DNA of 64,000 bases from Lottia gigantea (lineage: Eukaryota > Mollusca > Gastropoda > Lottiidae), in the NCBI RefSeq assembly GCF_000327385.1, contig NW_008706746.1:5253122-5317121 (forward strand), in the 5' to 3' direction. A program made the position numbers and the translations under genes. How positions within the stretch are numbered: position 1 is the stretch's first letter; each line of letters starts with the position of its first letter. A model generated the notes under the pieces. It had not been told where the DNA came from, did not search any database, and saw only the letters and a list, made by a program, of their open reading frames with translations. Positions 1 through 12,505 of the stretch are shown here, in pieces.

Positions 1-1893
1 TAATAATACAGCTTTAGTTTTATCATCAATGTCACATTCATCTAATGTTTCTGGATTTCTAGAAAAAATAGTTTTGAACAATTACATTTATACATAATTT
101 GATTCTGTCAATATTTTTACATAGCCTAGTGGCCACAATTTTAAAATTGTGAAATTTGCTCCTCTCCTGCAGATCAAAACTTGTTGATTCCAAACAACCT
201 CACTTAGACATTTTGATGGTTATTAGTTAATAAAACACTGGCAGCTGGCAGAAATGATAAAACAGTCTTTAGTGACTTTAGTACGAAAGTTCTCATATTA
301 AAGAAATTTTATTAGTTTGAATTCAATGATACATATATTTACTGCCAGTTATTAATGAAAAATCATCAAGTTCAAACTTGTCCACGATCTCATCAATATA
401 AGTGAATACACCAAATTTCATTCAAATCAGTAGAAAACTGTAGTCTCTATTGTGTTCACAAACAAATTTTGACATGTTTTTCCTTTGTCAAGGGCAATAA
501 CTCAAAAACCGTTCATCAAAAAATCGTCAAATTCAAAGTTGACCAAGATCTCATCAATATACATTATCACATCAACTTTCATTGAAATCAGATAAAAACT
601 GTAATCTCTATGAAGTTCACAAGAAATGTTGATGGACCAACGGACTGGGGCAACGGCAATATACGTCGGCATATAAAAAATCATAATCCATTAAAAGACA
701 ACATAAAGGAACTCTTCTGATAGCTATAAGCCGAACTGACTGACTCTTTCTATATACATAAAACTTTTGATTGTACAATTTTATCTTTTACATAAGGATG
801 GGCATATAATTTTGTTATAAGATTGTAACAATAACTTACAAGACTGCATGTTTAAATATTTCAAATGCCATTCCTGGTTTTTTATATACATCATCAAAGT
901 GCCATGCTGTTTTCATATGTAACTCTTCTAATTCTTCATTCGTTTCATAATGTAAAATTTCAGCTACATGTCTCAATATACTGCTGACCTAAAATACAAG
1001 CACATAATCTTGACACATTCTATAATTATTGCAAATGGTTTTTTATGTTCAAGCTTAACACCAGTCCATTTGAAATTTTTTGTTTGATCTTGAAATTTGT
1101 TTTAACTTATCATGTCAATTGGGCTAAGCTTACATAAGCATAGAATTTTAAAAATTTATTTTTTTAAATTACGTTGTTACCAAATGGATTTTTAAACCAA
1201 TTTATTACAATAAAGCACTGTTGGATAAATCACAGAATTTTGTTCCTAAATATCAAAATGAGAAACTACCATATTTTATTAAAAAAATTGTACTTACTGC
1301 TTTTGCTTTGGCATATTTTTCTTCACACTTGATAACTTCTTCTTGTGACACTCTTCTTTTAGATAAATCAATGTAACCTTCAAGCATATTTGAATCGTAA
1401 GCTTATATGTTTTAAGACATTAACAAGTACAGTTACTAATTTACTGAAACTGGTTGGACCATAAGAAATATTAATCTAATTAATCAGATGTCGAAAAAAT
1501 TACCAACAAAGGGCTTATATTTTACAAATAACTTGAGGACCAAATAATGGTTGTTTGCACATAATTAGGAATTCAACAACTACATTTAATAAGTTTATTC
1601 AAATTTGCCTATCTACATGTGAAATTTGTTCATACCTTTGTCTTTATCAACTCTTATTACCACTACACACTCGCTTCGACCCACACGAATAAGCTTATTG
1701 ATGGATCTGATACGTCTTCTGGAAAGTTCACTAAGCAATATCATACCCTCAATATTATTATATTCTAATAAATGTACATAGGCACCCATCTCAGCAATAG
1801 ATCTTACAGTTACCATTACAACATCTTCCACTTCTGGAAAGCGATTCTTATAGAATCTACACGACAACTTCATCTTGATTAATCAAAATCCTT
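1..1893 (-). CDS. EIF2S1: Eukaryotic translation initiation factor 2 subunit alpha, 5' part
   Basis: This is the alpha subunit of eIF2, which carries initiator Met-tRNA to the 40S ribosome and is the target of stress kinases in the cytosol. Four coding exons are seen on the minus strand: 1893-1636 (ATG at 1873-1871), 1377-1298, 988-840 and 58-1 (cut by the window edge). All boundaries are GT/AG and phases agree, giving 175 codons of an expected 310-320. The protein opens [20 protein letters not shown] and is nearly identical to animal eIF2-alpha over the S1/OB fold; the regulatory serine is residue 51 in SELSRRR. Later exons read [20 protein letters not shown] and [13 protein letters not shown], as in the helical domain. 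A good acceptor (TTCATTACAG) lies 20 bases upstream of the ATG, so a non-coding first exon probably lies further right; it was not located. Identity is very secure. Confidence 0.97.
236..680 (-). repeat. Interspersed tandem-core repeat in EIF2S1 intron 3
   Basis: It fills most of the intron between the third and fourth EIF2S1 exons. Reading the minus strand it starts with a 'tatatgccgacgtat' end near 680 and finishes with the 'ctgccagtg'-type end near 237. Inside are diverged repeats each containing 'gggcaataactcaaaaa' and a stretch like 'gttcacaaacaaattttgac'. The same sequence runs in the other orientation at about 49896-50440, inside the choline transporter gene. Confidence 0.75.
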
Positions 1894-2783
1894 CTGTAAT
1901 GAAAATGAATAATTTTATCAATACTTCCTTAAAACTCAAGGACAATTATAAACCTGCCTTCAATTATGCTCAAATTCTAAAATTACTGAGCGTTTTAATT
2001 GATCAAATTTGCAATTTATGCGTAGAACAACATATCCACACAAAAGTCCATTAATGTCAACACCTAGCTTTGTTCATTTAATACAAGCTGTATAAATCAA
2101 TCCATGAGAAGTTTGAAAATATAAATATTGTAAGCCATTTTACTGAAGGCCATCAGCAACGTGATTGGCTGTCACTGGCTTGTGATTTGATTAACTGCCA
2201 TAAGAAGGTCATGAACCATGATCAAAGCTTTCACAGTAGATTTGAACCATTAAACAATGCCCATTCGTCCTTGGAGCAGGTATTTCTTCATATAAATGTA
2301 TCATGTTATATCAATAGATTAATCGATTTCTAAGTTAGATTTCAGGGAATACTTATATCAGGACTGATGCCATGGCTATATACAGTATATTATATAACAT
2401 GCAGTGTATGTTTGTGTGTGTGTCTTTTCAACTAAAATCATACTAATGACTAACTAATATTCAATAAACTTATCAATTGCTCTGTGACCTAGGCCAGTGC
2501 TTTCATTGAGACTCGTCTCAATACACCAATTGACTGATGATAAGCACATATGCTTAACTCTGTATACATAGAAAAAATGCAGAGCCCATTGCTGGATTAA
2601 TGACTTGCTATTTATTACTTTATGTACCATGTTCATAGAATAACCAAACGCACTGGTACAGAATGAACAAGAAGTGTAGCCCTTATTGTGTACATTGACT
2701 AGATCGATTTTGTTTGTAATATTTTTTGACATTTTTACCATGTTTGTTATTATGTTAAATGCCAAATCTTTTTCAAACTATTA
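1894..2783. other. Region upstream of EIF2S1, no gene seen
   Basis: This stretch should hold the EIF2S1 promoter and its untranslated first exon, but I could not fix either. Open frames here are short and look random. A short GT-rich run lies near 2408-2424. The right end is the target site of the transposon at 2784. Confidence 0.5.
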
Positions 2784-3579
2784 CAGTCAAGTAACCTAAT
2801 TTCGTGGTAACCTATTTTTCGTGGATTTCCGGAAATGATTAATAACTTACATGTGCGACCTCGCGTGACCTCCGCATTTGCTTGTTTTGATAAACATGGG
2901 TTTTCTGTACAATGTCAGCTAGTAGAATGAATTCAGTAGTTTCAAGCAAGGTTAAATGTATTAATGTATACTTTGACAAATACAAAATGGCGGATTTCAC
3001 TTATTACCAAACGGAATTTCCTTATAATCCCAAGCGGTAATCGGAATTCCAAGTGCCGCCTTCTAAAATGTAGTCCAACGAATGAAGTCATGTGATCAAC
3101 TAGCCGATTCCGTGTCAGCAGTAAATTTCTATGGAACACAAAGTGGGCCATATTCTTATGTTGTTTCAGTGACTTTTAGCAATAAATCACGCTACGTATC
3201 TTATTTTGTCAAATTTTTAAAATCGTGGTACTTTGAAGGAATTGTCACTAGTTATAATGAATTGATATTAAAGATAAATACTAAGAAAAGTTAATTATAC
3301 CACCCGGTATCCATACAACATGTTTTTCTTGACTTATTTATAGATCAAACCTTGTACACGAAAATAGGTGACGCATTCTGCTGCCATTGCCGAGTTGGTT
3401 GCTCATGAAATATGGGTCAAAGTGAAGGATTCATAAAGAAAATCGAAACAAACCAATTTTAATTATTTTGTAGAATATCTGGGGAAACATCTAAGACATA
3501 AAAAAAAAAATTAGTTTTTTTAACTTTGACGAAATTCGGTGTTGAATCCTTATATCCACGAAAATAGGTTACACCACTG
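2784..3579 (+). mobile_element. Non-autonomous TA-flanked DNA transposon (pogo/mariner-type MITE), complete copy
   Basis: A 796-bp element begins CAGTCAAGTAACC and ends GGTTACACCACTG. The two 24-bp ends are inverted copies of each other at 20 of 24 positions, and the element sits between TA dinucleotides (2782-2783 and 3580-3581), the target duplication of the Tc1/mariner/pogo superfamily. A motif like ACGAAAATAGG occurs at both ends and again subterminally (about 2792-2807, 2808-2824, 3355-3370, 3556-3571), which suggests repeated transposase-binding sites. No transposase is encoded. A 70-codon frame (3082-3294) is also open in the second copy. That second copy is split across 24384-34919, so this one serves as the intact reference. 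Confidence 0.88.
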
Positions 3580-3581
3580 TA

Positions 3582-5084
3582 TAATTATATCTGTACCACT
3601 AAGCTAATCTTCTAGCAGAACTGTTGGGGCATCACAGTGACGTCACACACTAAGTGACTGTGAGTGACACTGTCACTGACAGAGTTAGAGACACAGATGG
3701 TCGAATTACATATACCAGAGAGTCGGGTCCACTGGTAATATAAGAATGAAATGAGTTTAATTTGATCTGAAGTTTAACATTCTATACAAGTAAACAATAT
3801 ATTTAAAAAAAAAAAAATTATCATACATAAAAATTGGAAAATATACTTTTCACGTGTTCTGATGCAACCGGCAGATAATAACAATGTGTAAATGGTGAAA
3901 TGGTTCAGAAATATGACACGATGTAATGAAGATTAGCTTCAGAATAATAAAACTGTTGAATGTAAAATTTTCTTTTTAGTTTTCTTTTATGATCATAAAA
4001 ATCTTGATTGGAATTTTCTTATAAAAAACTATATGTAAACAAGATTACTTAAAACATTAGTTTCTACTTTTCATACTATCAATGTTTTAAATATTGTACG
4101 AAACCAAGAGAACACTACTCGTTATCGTTTTGTAGTCTGGATTTAGAGGACAATGCGTAACCATCAGTTTGGAATAAATATAGGAAGTCACTATCCAAAC
4201 GAATTTATTGAAATTCATAGAAACGCGACTTTTCATTCCAAAGGAACTTGCCCAGAGAACCAAAGACGTCGCTAGTGGGGGTACGGGTGATATACCCTGA
4301 CTTCATTTCTAATAAATTTAAAAATATAATTTTTATACGTTTTTACACAAAATATATGCCAACATAGAACTAACAGTTTTATGATGCCAATCATAAGAAG
4401 GCTGGGGCTATTTACCACTTCGTGTCAAATAGTCCTGAAACATTCTTAAGGCTATTTACCACGTAAACTAACAAACAAAGAGTTTTTTGTTACAGAATAA
4501 ACTAGTTTATGGTAAGAAACAACAGTTTTTATGGATATATATTCTATTTATTATTGTGTTCAATAATAATAAATAATAAATATATTTCTTAATGTGCTGT
4601 GATACTTCTAAAACTCTTACAAGGATTAGTTTATAGTAATTTATCTGGTGTTACATGAATATTCTAGGGGGAAGACGATATTATTGCCATTGGAGTACCT
4701 AGAAGTCAACATAATGTTCGCACTTTGAACGATGTTCGTTATATCTCCATATCTTAACAGGGCAACGCTCTGAATTTGGAAACATGTACGATCCGATATA
4801 TATTTAACGTATTGTAGAATTTCATTTGAATCGATCGAATAGTAGCACAACCGCGTATAGTTTGATCTTTGAATGGCATTTAGTAAAGGTGTTGGATATA
4901 ATGAAAAAATTCTTATGGATTACAATTACTAACTTTATTTGAGGGACGTTTCGACCAGTGTTCTCTAGTCTTTATCAAGCTTGATAGTGTGTTTGGGCAA
5001 GGGAGGTAACTAACTTTACAACAGGAATTGTTTCAAATTTGATATCCTTGATCAACACAAAATAGTATGACTGTAGTCCGAGTT
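3582..5084. other. Intergenic, no gene seen
   Basis: There is no convincing coding frame or RNA gene. A perfect short palindrome (AGTGACA-C-TGTCACT) lies near 3659-3685. A segment containing 'gagggacgtttcgaccagtg' and 'tctttatcaag' at 4941-4982 resembles the tail motif found in many invertebrate retroelements, but no element could be delimited. Confidence 0.5.
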
Positions 5085-5290
5085 TCAAAGAATTCGAATC
5101 AAGGTGCAGGAAAGTAGGACGTAAAACTCCATTCATTTCATTCCATTTTGTTAGGGTTACCTCCCTTCAATTGATCCGTTGTTTACATGTGTTTTACTGT
5201 CTGGTACTGTCCGTCGCCATTAGCCCATTTAGGTGCAGAGGGTAGGGCGTGAAATTCCATTCATTTCATTTCATTTTCCATAGGGAGACC
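5085..5290 (+). repeat. Two SINE-tail fragments in tandem
   Basis: The block 'gtgcag..agtaggacgtaaaactccattcatttcatt' (not contiguous as written) occurs at about 5103-5148 and again, diverged, at about 5230-5275. The same tail ends the SINE at 43663-43945 and the fragment at 58589-58712. A reverse copy with its adjoining 'gttagggttacctccc' lies at about 9369-9450. The heads of these copies are missing. Confidence 0.6.
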
Positions 5291-5889
5291 TGCGCCTATG
5301 GCGCTTCCACAAAACCACCACATTTTGAATTCAACCCGACAGTTGTCCCCAATTTAGTGGTTGGTTAGTGGTTAGATCACATGATAGTCAACGTGCCCTT
5401 CGGCGGATAGGCCTACTGATGTCGTAAACTATATAGGTAGTTGTTGTACTTGGAATTGGATTGCATGATTCTGTGCTGTTGGGCTTGGTAGGGTAGTTGA
5501 GAATACTGATCGGATGATATACCCGGGTGGTGTGGCATGAGTAACTCTTCTAGATTCTTCCAAACTCGTGATCATAGTAATATTTTAGTTGATAACTGTT
5601 ATTAACAGTCTGATAATCTGCCTATTCAAATGCCCAGTCACAAAAGGCTGGGACTGCCACTGATAGTATTATTATATATCAATTATTACAGTATCAATAG
5701 CAGTATAGCAATAACTCCTTAGACTACCTACCAAATCTAATTGGCAGATGTCTCCCGCAAGGGTAGTGACTCTGTCCGTACTGAATTTATATTTTGCCAT
5801 TGAAAGGCTTTATATTGCTTCATAGGGGTAAATGGTTATTTGTAAAGTCATTCAATTTTTAGCTCGTAAACAGATTTTTACAAACCTTG
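5291..5889. other. Intergenic, no gene seen
   Basis: AT-rich sequence with short palindromic runs (for example 'gcgcctatggcgc' near 5290-5302). No coding frame, tRNA or clear repeat boundary was found. Confidence 0.45.
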
Positions 5890-6048
5890 GTCATATTATA
5901 CAGTATCGCCTCAAAAAATCAAAAAAAAGTGTATGAATGAAGGTTAAATATTTGTTATACCGGTGATTGTTACTCTACTGCCAAATAATTCTATTCAAAA
6001 TCAAGCTGCCAGTGGGCGTATTTTACCTTGCCTGGAAAGCTATCTTTT
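5890..6048 (+). repeat. 3' end fragment of the tandem-core repeat family
   Basis: It contains 'atattatacagtatcgcctc', an exact reverse-strand match to 11517-11536, then 'gaaggttaaatatttg' and the family terminus 'gctgccagtgggcg...ttgcctgg.aagctatctttt'. The same terminus is seen at 11392, 12271, 18043, 50405, 51579 and 61450. Confidence 0.75.
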
Positions 6049-6809
6049 AATTTGTTGTAAATAAAGAGTAGTTACAATTTGGGGTACAAACGTTTCTCCA
6101 TCTATTTTGTGGGTGAGTCCTTTTTTATCATATAAGAAAAAAAATAGTTTAAAAAGATAGATTAAGAAAATCATAGTTTGAAACTATTTTAATTCCAAAA
6201 CAATAATATAACAATAAACAAGTATTCGAAAAACAACATTGAAATCATTTTTTTCTGATCTCCAAGAACTTTAAGTGTTTACAAATATCCTTTTGAAACA
6301 CCGGTACCATAACACAACAAAAATAACCTTACATTCATAATGTACATTCATAATACACCTACATTTTATATTCTGCATATAAAAATGGAAGGCAGTTGAT
6401 ACTGCCCAATCATTATTTCGATGTGATATTTGTGGAAAAAATTACATGGAACACCCGATACCATCCTGTGACTTTCTTTGTAAATTCGGCTTTTATCTCG
6501 AAAAGTAAATGTTCGTGTAGTTACTTTTTGCATTCTGTTACTTAAGTAGGCAACAGTGGTCCATTGTAACTATTAGTTTATGCACAGACAATTCCACTTA
6601 ATATTGCATAATAAAGAAAATTGTGTATTCTACACAATAAAACCATTTCTGTAACCATCTTATGATAATAGGCGAAGAACCCCTAAAAACTTGCAGATTA
6701 ATCAAGATAGTTCACGATAACACGACTGGAAAGTGCTTATACTAATTTGTATAGTTCAGTTTAAAATTATTTTACATTATTAAAAGGTTTAAAAGGGCCT
6801 ACTATAACT
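6049..6809. other. DHCR7 3' flank
   Basis: This AT-rich stretch lies downstream of the DHCR7 stop codon and probably includes its 3' UTR. No canonical minus-strand AATAAA was recognised close to the stop. No other gene is visible. Confidence 0.45.
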
Positions 6810-8492
6810 CTAAAATAGTCCAGGGACGATTCTATGTGGGACTTTTTGACAATATTCCCGCCAAAAGACACCATATTTGTTTCCACATTTTTCATCATCC
6901 CGGAAGCTTCTGTGTGTCAATAATATGACTAGAAAAATGACGTAGGAATACGGCATTAAGTTATATAAAAGTGATGGTATGGTCCAACAGAAAGCCAACA
7001 TAATTTCTGGAATGTAATGAAAATGTCGTGACAAACCCCACCAACCGGAAGCTAACAGAATGCTCTCTTTCTTGTCGCCATTTTCTAGGCGATAGGTTGC
7101 TCGGATGATTTCAGGTTTCTTTCCCCAAACAAGGCAATTACCATTTGCATACCGCACTTGTTGTTTCTGTTCATCTGCTTGATAATTGATGTAAATACTG
7201 ACTATACCCATCCCCAAGAACAAAGAAGTTAACAATGGTCCGAGATGTACGGGTTGGTTTACATTATACAGACTAACAGATGTGTACAGTCCGGGAACGT
7301 ATACCAAACATCCCCAACAAATATAAAATCCAGCTCGATCTAACATGATATCAATTGTTTTCAGGTAGCCAGCTTCCCACCAAAAGAACTTGGTGATGTA
7401 GATGAGCTGCAAAGTTGCGCATACAAACATACTGTCCACAAATCCATGTAGTTCGTAGCTTTTGAGCGCGAAAATTGAGACCAGTAAAGCCCACACCATC
7501 ATGCCGAATCGACAATTAGTGAATGTTTTAATATCAAAGCCAAATATGCGAGGATATAGTTCTGTGCCCCAATAATAATCAAGGATTACATTGCCGGTTG
7601 TTCCGCTATCAGTTGTAGACGGTGCAAATAATCCTTTGATATACAAGAACCAACAGAACACAAAGCTAAAGATGTTTAGAGTTGTCAATACTTCGTCAAA
7701 CCTATCATAAACAATAGTGGGACTGGATCCAAATTGTTTTAGCACAACTGTCAATATGGCAAACAAACCCATAGTGGTAATGTAAAACAAAAAACCATTG
7801 TCTTTATAAACGGGTACATTTCCTTTTGGGGTAACAGGTCCTTCTACACGTTTACCTGGAAGAAGCTTCATCATGGCCAGAGCGTACACACAATAACCAA
7901 TAAGAATACTAGAAGTTGTCCAACTGCCAAACCTTACTTGACTCCAAATCGAATAGAGCCCATCGAACACAGAAACTCCAGAGAAGACTTCCAACATTTT
8001 TAAGTAACTTCCATTGCATTTGACGGCCGTAAACCACAAGAATATGACAAGATTGGGTACAAAACATATCAGTAATATTGGGATCACAGTATTATTCAAA
8101 TGTCGGCGCAAAAATTGGTGACAAGTGCTTTGGCTTAGTTTTTCATATCCATCTTTATATTCACTGAACCCATTCGTTAGAACGTCTCCAGATTGGCTTT
8201 TCGACATCTCGTCTCCATTTTTGCGGGAACGTGTCGTCACCTGAAAGAAGGGATATCAAAATTTTACTAGAGAAGGAAAGACGAAGTTTATTTTACGACC
8301 ACATGCATTCAAATGCATTAGTTATATCTAAACTAGGTAAAGTTGCAAGTGCTCATGATTCAAAAGTACCCAGTTGAAATACACGTGTGGAGACGATTAA
8401 TTAATAATATTAATAATAAATACTCACCATTTTGAACCTCTGAGTGCTTTCTCAACTGTTTATTTAAAATGATGACTGACCAAACTACAAAC
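6810..8492 (-). CDS. DHCR7: 7-dehydrocholesterol reductase
   Basis: This multi-pass ER-membrane enzyme of the ERG4/ERG24 family reduces the sterol delta-7 bond with NADPH, the last step to cholesterol. The main exon (6810-8240) gives 476 residues, and adding the initiator Met gives 477, against about 475 in vertebrates. Closest family marks are FFWWEAGYLKTIDIMLDRAG, CLVWGKKPEII, GWWGLSRHFHYIPEI and the C-terminal LLTHRSFRDDEKCGNKYG ending VPGLF. The main exon opens after a strong acceptor (CTTTCAG at 8247-8241) with GTG. The exon before it (about 8492-8428) ends exactly in ATG followed by donor GTGAGT, so the start codon is the last three bases of that exon and the protein starts MVTTRSRKNGDEMSK. 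An internal Met at residue 13 (8207-8205) is a weaker alternative. A further acceptor at about 8494 suggests another untranslated exon upstream. No damage seen; likely functional. Confidence 0.94.
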
Positions 8493-11391
8493 CTGAAATG
8501 ATTAAAAAGAGATAACAGTACAATAAAGTATACGACAGGAGTCTAATTTCTCTCTTTATCTATTATGTAGACCTATATAATATTTATATCGTTAAACAAT
8601 ATACGTTCTATAAAAAAAAATTATAAGCCGAACGGTTGTTCAAAAAACTAACTGAGTACAGGTTACAGAGCACGACACAAAGTTTGCAGAAGGCCACATA
8701 CAAGTAAATCATAAAACCAATAAATGCACAAGACAAACAAGGAAGGATTCGAAAAATTTAGAATCTATTTTAATTGGGTATGTAAGCAGAGAATATATTT
8801 CAGTTAATGAATCATCATTATAAAAGGCCAGCAATATATATTTGTTGATTACCAAAGCATTTTGGATCCGTAAATTATAACAACCAATAGTCTCTTATGC
8901 TTCCGACTTCGATTTGCATTATTGGCTGTTCAAATAATATTATGCAGGTCTCTTTGCGTTCATTGTACACGAATCTTATTACATGTATACGGTCATGTAT
9001 ATAATTATATTGCATACATGAAACCTATATCATAATTCATTAAACATGTATAACGTAATCGTGACATAACTATTATGTTTAATAAAGGACCAAATTTATT
9101 ACAACAGAACTACTTATCATTTGTTATCTGGCTCGGGTAGACTGTACATACATCTCATATAGTCTATAGTATAGATTCCAAAGAGGTCAGAGACCCGTGT
9201 TCATTGATTTCAACTTTCTGACCACAGAAATCCAAAATTGTGTCACGGTCAATGAGAGTTAATATCAAGAAATAGGCGTACATTTTTTAAAAAGCATAGA
9301 GTTATATTCAGTAATAAACTAGTTTCTACCTATGCCTATATAAAACAAAATGTCAACAACTGATCAACTGAAACTTCAAGGGAGGTAACCCTAACAAAAT
9401 GAAATGAATGGAGTTTTACGTACTACTTTTCTGCACCATTCATTTCATTTGAACAAAAAATGTTTTTAGAGAATTGTTTCAAGTAAAGTGGTGGTAATAG
9501 TATTTAAATCCCGTGGAAGTGGGGCAAACCACACTTAAGTCCACGGGTCCCCACTTATTGAGTTGAGCCACTGCTAATTTGGCACTGCTAAAAAGGAGGC
9601 AACCTTAAATAAATCAAATTGTAACACAGTCTCAATACATCCACAAACAAGCTGCACGTTAGCAGTGGACCACACTCAAAACCAAATTAAATGATATAAT
9701 TTTCATTATTTTTCATCTGTTATATAACCAGTACATTTGTCAACCACGAGTCAGTGAAAAGTCTCAACACAACACGACTAAAAACTAAAGAGTTCAAAAC
9801 CGGTTCAACTTATTATTATCTACCCTAATGATCTTGATTATTTCTTGCTAAAACACATATATGACGAAAGCTACCGGCTTTTCAATTTGGTGTCATTTTC
9901 AATGCGTAAAGGTAAAATACTTACAAAATGTTATGCCAATATCTAGGCAATCTAATTCCAGGCGAAGCGGATATTACAAACTTACAATATATATATACTC
10001 TAAACGGAATAATCATCATCATCGAAATTTCTAACAAAGCAGAAGTATGCTTACCTTTTAAATCAGTGCGAAGAGAAGGAAAATACTCAAACAAAGAAAA
10101 TGAATGAAAACTGACAATGACCGGGATGTCGTCTGCCAAAAGAATAAATTCCTAGCTGAAAATCAATAGTATGGTTATCCTACTCACTGAATAATAATGA
10201 CAGTGGCGTTTTTACTGTCAATTGAATGGAGAAGATGATGAAGAGTGTTAGACTGACGTATACTTAATGAAATTAACCACTTCTTATAATTATAGCCTGA
10301 AGGTGTTGAGTATAAGGCTAGGATTAAACAACACTTTTTGCTTAAAGGAGAGTATATGCTACTATATTAGCCACATGGGCGGTTGGAAAGGCAAACAGAG
10401 TTCACAAACTCAGTCGATTGAGTTTCGAATGGAAACATGCCCTGCCTACTTTACGAGACCCGTGTTATTGTTGGTCGATAGTGCCTATAGGTTTACATCA
10501 AAGTTCAACATTGTCCTATCTTCATATCTCAGTTTACGAGATTCCAATCCTGTAGCCCACATACTCAAGCCGTACCACCTCCTAAACCTTCATTATATTG
10601 AAAGATTTTTTATAACTCAGTAAAACAGATTTACCATTCATGAATAATTTTGATATAGCTTGAAGCCATTGTACTTACTTTTTTCATTTAACCCTGACAC
10701 GGACTAAACATTGTATTTGGTATAAATCTCGACATACATAAAGAACAATAACCGACATATATATAATGCAAGTTTGGTTAGATAGCAGATACATGTAGAG
10801 TGAATCACAAACAAAAGCACGACTGTTCATCAATAGACTATAACGAATAGATTACAATTTTGGGACAAATTGTGGGGACAAATTGTACAGTGTTGTGTCT
10901 ATGCCTTAGACAAGAGTCACGAATCCCTCTAATGAATTGGTTAAGGGTAGTTTAAACCACATATCCCTGAATCGATGAGCCCTGTAATATAAATTTACAT
11001 GCCTGGAGGTTTAGTCCAATTGTATCTTTGAGGGACTCGTCCATATATTTGTTTACGTGGATATGATGTATCATTCCAATATAAATCTGGAAGAACGATT
11101 TGAAAGGATGTATCAATCAAACAAAAGGCGTTTTTATTTAAGCAAATTGTATCGACACAGATCAAAGTGTGCATTTACACAAGCAAAGCGCCTACAGCGA
11201 TTTGCCTACAGTCAGAGAAAGACCTGAAGAAAATTGTATTCAGAATTAACTGTCCAATAATGTATGTTTTGGGATTATTGAGAAGTAAACATGCCACTTG
11301 GTTATGCCGATGGTTATTTATTTAACGCGATTTGATTTGTACCGTGCTGATAATCGGCCCTCATAGCGAGTTGATACAATTTACTTAATTA
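8493..11391. other. Intergenic, mostly unassigned
   Basis: This presumably includes the DHCR7 promoter. A reverse copy of the SINE-tail block ('ggaggtaaccctaacaaaat' through 'gtagtact..ctgcacc') lies at about 9369-9450. Short direct and inverted words lie near 9500-9600. Open frames at 9921-10139 and 10267-10623 show no recognisable protein character and are not called. Confidence 0.5.
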
Positions 11392-11790
11392 AAGATTGCT
11401 TGCAAGGCAAGGTAATATACGCCTACTGGCAGCTTTGATTTTAAATAGAAATATTTGGCAGTACAGAACAATTACCAGTATGAAATATTCAACCTTAAGT
11501 CTTACACTTGAACTTTGAGGCGATACTGTATAATATTACCAAGTTCGTCAAAATCTGTCAAGAATTGAACCTTCTAGAGTGTGAACGCATTTTCAAGGGC
11601 AATAACTCATACTAATTACTTTTGACTTCAACAGGATTCATCCTTGGGTGATTACAAACAATCATACCAAGTTTCGTCGAAATCGGTCAAAAATTGTGCC
11701 ATCTAGAGTGTTTACGAGCAATTGTGGACGGACGGACGTGGGTGTCGACGATATACACCCCCCTCCCCCTATTTCATGTAGGTATGCATT
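11392..11790 (-). repeat. Tandem-core interspersed repeat, partial
   Basis: On the plus strand it begins with the reversed family terminus (aaggcaaggtaatatacgcc..ctggcag), passes two core repeats containing 'gggcaataactcata' and 'tagagtgtttacgagca', and ends near 'cggacggacg' and 'tttcatgtaggtatgc', which corresponds to the 'tatacgcccacatg' head of other copies. It is shorter than the copy at 50814-51624. Confidence 0.75.
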
Positions 11791-12270
11791 TAACGATAGA
11801 TGGAAGGTTTAAACTAAAGTATGTGAAAGCATAAGGAAACATATTAATTGTACTATTGTTGTATCAAAAAATAACTAGGCCTTCACAATTATATTATATG
11901 TATAATATACAAACACAATGTCATCATAGAAACAGCTGTCGTACACATTTAACAAAAAATCAATATGTTCAAAATAAGTAGCATATCTTGTTTACAGTCG
12001 TTCAAAATAGAGAATATGATTATACATCTAATATAGAAAACTGAAACCATAAAAGCACAATAAAGTGGGTTCAATTTCAATCGATCTGCTTCAAAGCTCA
12101 CTTTGTATTTTTTAAGATCATAATTGACCTCGGTGTTGTAGTTCTATGATCTCATTCGACTTGGTTTGATCAACATTAAATTCGTGGTTCAAAAATGCTT
12201 TGTTGTATCTGACAATAACGTAAATAGATTTTAATTCCTTTTCAAGAGGGTATTCACCTTTACATTCTTA

Positions 12271-12505
12271 AGATATAGCTTGCCAGGCAAGGTAATATTC
12301 GCCCACTGGCAGCTTTGATTTTGAATATTTGGCAGTACAGTAACGATCATTAGTATGAAATATTCAACCTTCAGTCATACACTTCTTTTGGGATTCATCC
12401 AAGTTTCGCGCCTTCTAGAGTGTTTACGAGCATTTAAAGAACAAGGGCAATAACTCATACTAAATATTTTTCGATTTTTATAAGGTGTAACATAAGATTA
12501 CAAAC
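12271..12505 (-). repeat. Tandem-core interspersed repeat, partial
   Basis: It starts with 'gatatagcttgccaggcaag', the reversed terminus of the family, followed by 'cgcccactggcagctttgat' and one core repeat with 'gagtgtttacgagca' and 'gggcaataactcata'. It lies less than 1 kb from the copy at 11392-11790, in the same orientation. Confidence 0.75.

Noticed and set aside
4941-4990. Possible hammerhead-ribozyme remnant on the minus strand (TTGATAA...GGTCGAAACGTCC)
   Set aside because: GAAAC and a small stem are present, but the CUGAUGA core does not match and no closing stems could be drawn, so it is only a resemblance.
5340-5420. tRNA-like stretch (tagtggttagatcac...)
   Set aside because: An A-box-like word is present, but no B box at the right distance and no cloverleaf.
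10267-10623. 118-codon plus-strand open frame
   Set aside because: No domain, no splice-site context, random composition and no related frame nearby; chance in AT-rich DNA.
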